The position numbers and the translations under genes are program-made. The notes under the pieces are model-generated. The model was not told the DNA's origin. It saw only the letters and a program-made list of their open reading frames with translations, and did no database searches. 64,000 nucleotides of DNA from Chamaelirium japonicum (taxonomy: Eukaryota; Streptophyta; Magnoliopsida; Liliales; Melanthiaceae), in contig OX393556.1 of assembly GCA_947650365.1 (NCBI GenBank), positions 79,032,079-79,096,078 of the forward strand, in the 5' to 3' direction. This document shows, piece by piece, positions 57,361 through 64,000 of this stretch; the first letter of the stretch is position 1; every line of letters starts with the position of its first letter.

Positions 57361-58964
57361 ATTTGTGTAAGCAATTCTTTGTGTCTAGGGCAAGATTGGG
57401 CTGACCGAGAAGGTGTATAAGGTAATCATAGAAGTAGTAAGAACATGATTTTCAGAGAAGCTGTGAAAAAATTGAAGCTCAATACAAAGGCTTATATAAA
57501 TCCTTACAGGCATCATGGTTCTGCAAAGGTACGACTATACCCTTCCATTTCGTTGTCTAGTTAAGTTTAGCATGAGTAAAGATTTTAAGAATGAGAGTTG
57601 TGGAGATGGATATGTCACATTCTACTTGGTCGTCCCTCTACCTTTATGATCACAACATGGTCGATCCCTTACATTAGATCCAATACCCAAGCATTTCGGA
57701 AAAATGGTAACATCATTTTGCATCTTCAAAAAAGAGATGGGTTCTAATTGGTCAGATGTGAAATCTTCTAGTCTATTTTAAGCACTCCAACATTAGGAGG
57801 AGGATAATGCATGAGAGAGTTATTTGACACCCACCCAATTATGATACTTATCCAGATGACCCAAATACAGTTAATTACTTTCTATGGGTTTTATGAATCC
57901 TTTTCTGCAAGAGAACATCAACCATCACTTCATCACGAGTTCCAAGAGAAATTGACAAGTTGTCCACCATTGCCTATGCTAAATCCAAGTCAGGCATTGA
58001 ATCAAGTAATTACGTTTGCAGATGATCTAATGAGTTGCTCATGTGACAAAGCACGGAAGGGGCGGGAATAAATATCCAAAGATGGAAATCGGAGTGCATA
58101 GATGAAACCAATTGATAACGTTCTGGATGAACGTGAGAAGGGTCACAACGGGAAAATACTCGCAGCTAATGCCTCATTAAGTGATTGAAAGACATGCTCG
58201 AAAAAGCATATGGATTGCAGAGGAGCAATTACCGTTGAACCTAGCATTCATGTGGAGCATCTTCTCCTTAATCGAGGGAGTCAAGATCTCTCTAACCCAG
58301 CGAGATTGAAGATGGAGAATAATTGGAGCCTCAACATGCTTGAACTCGTAGTACTTATCCACCTTTTAATTTAACTTTATTAGTTACGGGCTCGGTTTGA
58401 ATAAGTTAGCTAAGAGATGACCTTTGTAAGTTGTTGCCCCTTGGAGATTTTAATTTTCTCATAGACGACTAGAATGTTAAAAGGGAATAGGGGATCTTCT
58501 GTAAAAAAAACGGATAATTATGGAAACGAACTATTAGCCCCTTTTTTTAAATTTTTTTTTGATAAGTATATTTTTGGAGGAAGAGAGAAATTGTGAATCC
58601 TCTAATCCATAGGGTCCACTCACGGAACAATTTTGACAAACACATTTATCTGTTGCCCCCCGTTATTTCTAATGTTATTGGGTTGTTAATTGATCCATCT
58701 TATTTGGATCTACTTCCGGCATCAATTAACACAAAGTTCGCCACACTTTTAAAAATGCTACACCATGGCAGCTACGATGTTTAGGAATGTATCTGTGGGA
58801 AGAATCAAAGTGATTGGAAGATTATGACTATTTTCCTAATAGATTAAATCAATCAATAGCTCATATTATATGACAGTATACTCCAAAGATGTTACTATAT
58901 TTAAACAGAGTATAAATTATCAGATAAAGGAACAATTGTGGAGTTGTAACCTGCCTTCACTCAC
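57361..58964. other. TSP1 gene intron, 5' part, unrecognised
   Basis: No gene is supported. The short open frames at 57811-58071 (+) and 58177-58362 (-) have no known domain. Confidence 0.4.
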
Positions 58965-59119
58965 CATTTCTTCCCCTGAACATCTGCTATCATCCACAGG
59001 ATAGTGTTGGATGGATGGGTCTTCAGTATTTCCAAAACAACCAACGTCTCGATAACGAATGCCACCATCACAGGGAGAGGAACACTTCATCCATGGTCCA
59101 GCAACCCACTTAAAATTTT
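58965..59119 (-). CDS. TSP1-domain membrane protein, thrombospondin repeat exon
   Basis: The exon encodes NFKWVAGPWMKCSSPCDGG, IRYRDVGCFGNTEDPS, then HYPVDDSRCSGEEM. The W-x4-W-x2-C-S-x2-C-x2-G-x3-R-x3-C pattern is the thrombospondin type-1 repeat, with the Trp and Arg residues of the layered core in place. Such repeats are common in animal secreted and adhesion proteins and rare in plants (established knowledge). The acceptor is TTGCTCGCAG (boundary 59119) and the donor is ATG followed by GTGAGTG (boundary 58965). It joins the next exon in phase 0, giving the cysteine order C..C..C of a full repeat with PCN..C in the following exon. Confidence 0.85.
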
Positions 59120-59397
59120 CTGCGAGCAAAGTGAGCCTCATGCATAGAAATTTCTTTTTCTATTATATAAATCTCACAATGACTATGACATTAATCACTC
59201 ATTGAATACATAAGAAATACTTGTGTATGTTATTGGCGAAAAAAATATACCCATCGATGGTTGGAAAACTGGGCAAAACAAGATATAGTATGCACCATCT
59301 ATTTATATATTATTAAAAATGGGAAAAGGTCCCTATGGAGGGGGGAAAGAACCCACACCACATAACAAAAGCAATAGATCAAGTCTTTGATAATTAC

Positions 59398-59565
59398 CTT
59401 GTGGCTTCAACTGCACAGCCAACCCAGCACCAGTTTTGCAATAACCCAATTTGCTGTTCTTGTCCATGAGGTAAGGTTCCGAGCAATCGGAACAACATAT
59501 ATACTCATCACCAAAGTCCAACTTGTTCTTGCATATTGTACACCTATTCGTTACCCTCGGGATTT
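59398..59565 (-). CDS. TSP1-domain membrane protein, Cys-rich exon
   Basis: The exon encodes IPRVTNRCTICKNKLDFGDE, then YICCSDCSEPYLMDKNSKLG, then YCKTGAGLAVQLKPQ. The CxxC and CCSDC pairs form a cysteine-rich module I do not recognise by name; they suggest a disulfide-rich or metal-binding fold. The acceptor is TTATGAGCAG (boundary 59565) and the donor is AAG followed by GTAATTA (boundary 59398). The exon is 168 bp and both of its splice junctions fall after the first base of a codon. Confidence 0.85.
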
Positions 59566-61390
59566 CTGCTCATAAGGAGTGAAGGAATAAGTTGAGAAGT
59601 GAGACTAGGAGAATCTACTAGAATATGCTCTTCAAAGGATTATATGACTTGGAGAGTTTTGACATAATGATTTTCCTCTTACTTTTCAAGTCAAAGAGAA
59701 AGTAAAGGGTGATTACATAAATATTTGAAATATCTATCAATTTTCTATTACATTGCTATCTTTATCAAAAATTTAGCATGATCATCTCAGAACTTCCATT
59801 GCACCTACAACATAATTCGAAAATTGTCCCAATCTCCAGCCACTTGACAAAAAGAATGGTGACAAGAACTCAAAGGAATAGAGAAAGGAACAATGTTATG
59901 AGTGTTTCTAAATTCTATTGATCGGTAATGGACCATAACATGTAAAAGGTATGAGTAGGACAAAAACAGGTCCCAAAGCTGAAATGATACGTTACGTTAT
60001 TGGATTAGGATGAACGACCAAGTCTAGATTTTTTTAATTTAGCCCTCCAATGTTGTTTCTTTCTCCATTTTCATTCTTTAGTTTAATATTTGAATCCAAA
60101 TGAGACTAATTGTAAAAGTTAGTATCTAATTGGATTTCTAGGATTAATTATCTTAGTGGTCTCTTAGATCATGACTGGTTTACAGTGGACCAAATGTCTT
60201 AATAAGTTTCAAAATTTGAGAACCCACCTCAAAAAAGAGAAAAAATAGGAATCAGTACTAGAGAAAGGAAGGAAACTCAAGGAGGATGTGGGGCCCATAG
60301 AGATCTTGTGATAGCGCATCAAAAGATAAAAGGAGGCTCCAACGCTTTGCTTCTCAATGAACCAATCAACTATCCCCATCCTAATACATCTTACTTCCAA
60401 TTCCTTTTCTAAACTGGCCTCATTATACTACATGTTGGAACAATTTATACAGAAAATTAAATGTCAAGAGCAAGGATCAAACTAATGAAAAAAATCATGA
60501 TATATCGCGAAATATTTGATATTTTTAAGGGGTCGATACAAAATACCCCTTGCAAAGTTGGACGAGTTGACAATTGCACGTATAAAGCAATATATTCGAA
60601 TAAATCGGAAAAATCAAGAAAATCGAAGGGGGGGGGGGGGGGGGGGGGAGGACTAGAAAAATAAAAAATTCCAAAATTTGTATTTATGTTTGATTTATGA
60701 TCGTGCCGAGTTTCATTCCAAAATTCCATCATTTAATAATTCCATCATTTTTATGTTTAGATTGTTGTGCGCCAGTACAAAATACATAGAAATACATTTT
60801 ATGTGAAGCTCTACACCACTAGAAAGTATAGGAACGTGACCTGAGTGATCATGTGTATATTCTTTATTTATAATGGTCAAGAGATTTGTTGAAAAAATCC
60901 ATCAAAAGATCAATATTTTCACGGTGTCTATAAAAATGCAACATTTCCATACTACCAAAAAAATTTAAAAGTGTAATGAACTTTGTGGAGTTATTGGGTC
61001 GATATCAAATTTTTGAACTTTGGTCAAAAAGATAATATTACATTGCTCTTGTGCATTGTGGTATTTTCAGCTTTACATGAATAAGTAGAAATTTATTGTG
61101 CTTTGTTTTCTTTTTTTTTGGTGCAATTTATTGTGCTTTGTTTTCCCTTCTCACATCTACTTAGATAGATCTCTCCCTTTTGGTCATGGACTCGACGAAG
61201 AAGAACCTAGATTCATTCATAATCCATTATATTGTTCTATCAACCGAGAGGCGAGAGCTGAAATCATTTTCCAATCTCATTTTCCGATACCAAGAAGAAC
61301 TTTTTTATTCTCCATGTTTCTTCATCCTTACATATCCATACTCGGTTTATCTTCATAAGTTGTCACTCTTTTTTTAGGTGTTTCCCATTA
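59566..61390. other. Intron between the first two visible TSP1-gene exons, left part
   Basis: No gene is recognised. A run of about 22 G (60627-60648) is the most striking feature. The open frame at 61098-61358 (+) has no known family. The rest is AT-rich. Confidence 0.4.
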
Positions 61391-61399
61391 CAGTTGATC

Positions 61400-63640
61400 T
61401 CATATTTAGGCCAATGTTATCCTAGAAACACTCATATTTATATCTAATGTAAACGAAATATTTTCTACGTCTTTTCTAACACCTTCCATTAATATTATTT
61501 TAGATCTTCCGCTTCTCCTTTCACCTTCCACATTAATCTGAGACCCTCTCCTTATAAGGGTGTTCTCTTCTCTACATTGTACATGTCCATAACATCTTAA
61601 TATGTTCTAATATTTTGTCCTCAATTGGTGACACTCCAATACTTCCTCTAATGGACTCGCTACTCACTCTATCCATCCTAGTTTTTCCACGCATCCGCAT
61701 CCATGTCAACATTCTCATTTCTACCATGCTTATCTTATGTGCTTAAGCTCTCTTAAGGAGTATAACATTGTGGTCTTATTGTTGTCTTGTAAAATTTACC
61801 CATAAGTCTTAAAGGCATGCATCGATCACATAGGACTCCCGAAGCTCCTCTCAACTTCATCCAACCAACTCCATTTCTATGAAATATATCATCATTTATT
61901 TCTCCATTCTACTATATAATAGAGCAAAGATATTGAAACTAATCACATTGTTGTATTTCTTACCCATCAAAATGCACAAGATATGTTTTGTTTTTGTTCT
62001 ACTAACTTTTAAACCCTTTATCTTCCAAAGTCTTTCTCCATAGTTCCAATTTAGCATTTAACCTTATCATTGTCTCATCAACTAACATTATATCATCTAG
62101 GAATAACATACACTATGGTACTTCTTGAATATTATCAATAAGTTCATCAATGACAATAGTAAAATTTATGAGCTTAACAGAGACTATTGGTGAAGTCCCA
62201 TAGTAATTGAAAATTCATTTGTCCCACCACTACTTATCATGCCAGTAACTGCTACCCAATACATGTCTTCAATAATTTTAATATAACCTACACGCACCCC
62301 TTTCCTTCTTAAATTCCACAAAATAACATCTTGTCGTATTCCTTCATAACTTTCTCTAAGTCATAAAAACCATATGAAGATTCCTTTTCTTGTCTCTAAA
62401 CCTTCTTATTAGTTGTCTTAGCACGAAAAAAAAAATCTCCATTATTAAACTTCCTGGCATAAATGATAAATCCGAATTGATACTCTGAATTCTTATCATC
62501 CTTCTAATCTTTGATCAATCATTTTCTCCCACAATTTCATGGTAAAAACACTTAATTCCATAATAATTGGAACAATTTCGAATCACTTTTAATTTTGTAT
62601 ATAGGTACCATACTACAATAATACTTCTCCAATAATTTGGCATACTCCTTTTGTCAAGATTTTATTAGTTAAACAAATTAACACAGTTCTTAAGATTTTC
62701 CAAACTTCTATTTGTACTCTATCATGGACACGTGCTTTACCCTTATGCATCATTTGTAACGCATCATTCACTTTAGTTATTTTAATTGAACGATAGTAAA
62801 TATGTCAACACCTTTATTGTGGTCGTTCTAAATAAACACCTCCAGTGGAGTTCTCATTAAGTAAATTCTGAGACTAGCATTTCCATCTATCTTTAATCGC
62901 ATCCTCCTTCACAAAGATAGTATTGCCCTTAGCCTTGATACAACCGACTTGACCTATATCACCAGCTTTCCTTTCCCTTATGCTAGCAAATTTGTTTCTT
63001 TCTCACTTTCCTTGGAGCCTAACTTATCATACAAGTTATTAAAAGATGCAAACTTAGCCTTCCTATCTTTTTACCATCCTTCTTAGCCTTCCTATCTTTT
63101 TACCTAAAGAAAGGCTCCAGCCTACCCTTAGGGCTCTCTCCTACCCCAGAGTCTTGATCTGTACTCATGTTTTGTTTTCAATAAACCGGTCGGGTCCATG
63201 CCTAACCTCCCTGCCCAAGGGATATAAAAAAAAAAGCCCTTAATGTCATTTTTTTCCGTCATTCCATAAAGCATGATCTATTTTCCTTGATTGCCTTTGG
63301 ACCTCATCATTCGACCACCATGTTACTTTGACCTCACGCCGATAATCTCTAGATTTTCCAAGAACTCCTCTAGTAATTCTCTTAACATGATTTGTCATTT
63401 GATTCATTATCATATTTGGGTGCTTTTCAGGTTAAATTCCCCTCGTTCACAAACTTCTTTCTAAAGGATGTCATATCATTCCCTTTTAAATTCCACCACC
63501 TTATTCATGTAACTATTGTAGTTTGTTTTTCCTTCTTTCTCTTACTATACACATTGATAAATAGTAGCGATATGTTATGTTGTCAAACTTTCTCTTGGTA
63601 TCACCTTACAATCTTTGTGGGTGATCTCCCATTTCTTCTT
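61400..63640 (-). pseudogene. RTE-type LINE relic
   Basis: The minus strand, in many broken frames, reads the polymerase of an RTE-clade LINE. Near 62150-62330 are GYIKIIEDMYWVAVT and TNEFSITMGLHQ; near 61600-61760 is the C-terminal EMRMLTWMRMRGKTRMDRV and then IGVSPIEDKILEHIKMLW. It runs opposite to the relic at 56380-56780. It fills most of the intron between the first two visible exons of the TSP1 gene. Confidence 0.65.
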
Positions 63641-63821
63641 AAACAAAATAATCTATATTGGATCCATTATTGTAGGTAAATGCTCATCTCTATTTAAAAT
63701 ATGTATAAGTTGCCACTATATTATAGAACACCACGAACTCCGGTATAAATAAGTCTATATAAGTGTATCACTCAATTGAAATATCTATACTACCTCTGTA
63801 GGTAAAGTGAACTTTACAAAC

Positions 63822-63980
63822 CTGGTTTGCAGCAGTGGAAATGTGTATGGAAGGGAAGGCATGATGGATAACTTGATTCGCCACAAAGACCATTGCAGTC
63901 ATTTGACTTATCAGTAAGGATGTAACCTGCATCACATTCTCCAAGCCATTTGCTGTGACATGACTCGGTCCAGTAGCACC
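63822..63980 (-). CDS. TSP1-domain membrane protein, first visible exon
   Basis: The exon encodes CYWTESCHSKWLGECDAGYI, LTDKSNDCNGLCGESSYP, then LPFHTHFHCCKP. Ten cysteines in 53 residues indicate an extracellular disulfide-rich module. The acceptor is TCTTTTGTAG (boundary 63980) and the donor is CCAG followed by GTTTGT (boundary 63822). It joins the next exon after a 4.26-kb intron in phase 1. The gene's start and signal peptide lie right of the window. The likely place of action is the secretory pathway or cell surface, inferred from the Cys content and the later transmembrane segment. Confidence 0.8.
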
Positions 63981-64000
63981 CTACAAAAGAGAGAAAAGTG

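Noticed and set aside
61098-61358. A plus-strand gene or organelle-derived insert
   Set aside because: The frame reads EEPRFIHNPLYCSINREARA, which looks protein-like, but I could not assign it to any plastid, mitochondrial or nuclear family, and the flanks give no boundary.

Overview
The window is nuclear DNA of a seed plant, most likely an angiosperm. The signs are spliced plant genes with GT-AG introns, dense nested LTR retrotransposons (Ty1/copia, a large Ty3/gypsy of Tat/Ogre type, and 5S-carrying Cassandra TRIMs), L1- and RTE-type LINE remains, a non-autonomous Helitron, hAT and PIF/Harbinger MITEs, and (TA)n-embedded foldback elements. The species cannot be named from the sequence. There is no bacterial, phage or CRISPR content.

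Only two host genes are supported, both on the minus strand and both incomplete. The left gene (about 18.2 kb leftward, running off the left edge) encodes a CCR4-type deadenylase, closest in its N-terminal wording to the plant 'CCR4 homolog 6' group. Three consecutive exons are present: 17708-18164, 15813-15979 and 4941-5006. Their phases match exactly. Intron 2 is 10.8 kb and holds a 4.5-kb Helitron (10746-15239) and several dispersed repeats. Intron 3 runs off the left edge through a 4.6-kb train of hairpin elements alternating with TA microsatellites. The right gene enters from beyond 64000 and ends at 54220. It encodes a cysteine-rich, probably type I membrane protein with a thrombospondin type-1 repeat. 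Five exons are visible, and its two long introns carry opposed RTE-type LINE relics.

The interval 19.1-53.6 kb between the two genes is a nested transposon block that can be dissected by target-site duplications (TSDs). An old LINE RNase H fragment was entered by an L1-type LINE (19121-24986, 15-bp TSD), which in turn received a rearranged Cassandra complex (23501-24735, TSD GATGG). The same old fragment lies beside a hAT MITE (25446-43057, 8-bp TSD ACCACATC), which received a 16.9-kb Tat-like gypsy element (25479-42342, TSD GAACC), which received a second, intact Cassandra (32137-32885, TSD GAGAC). Next come a degenerate 7.3-kb copia element (43735-51027, TSD AGCAG), a TAA-flanked Harbinger-type MITE, another TIR element with an internal inverted repeat, and two oppositely oriented LINE 3' ends.

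The most distinctive items are: (1) the (TA)n/hairpin train, whose unrelated hairpins share one internal palindromic module; (2) the gypsy element's long antisense reading region with a plant-mobile-domain signature and coiled-coil-like tail, preceded by promoter-like sequence at the LTR edge; (3) the Cassandra complex that has two identical outer 3' ends in inverted orientation yet a clean 5-bp TSD; (4) a host gene that keeps correct splice junctions across heavily invaded introns; and (5) a thrombospondin repeat in a plant membrane protein.
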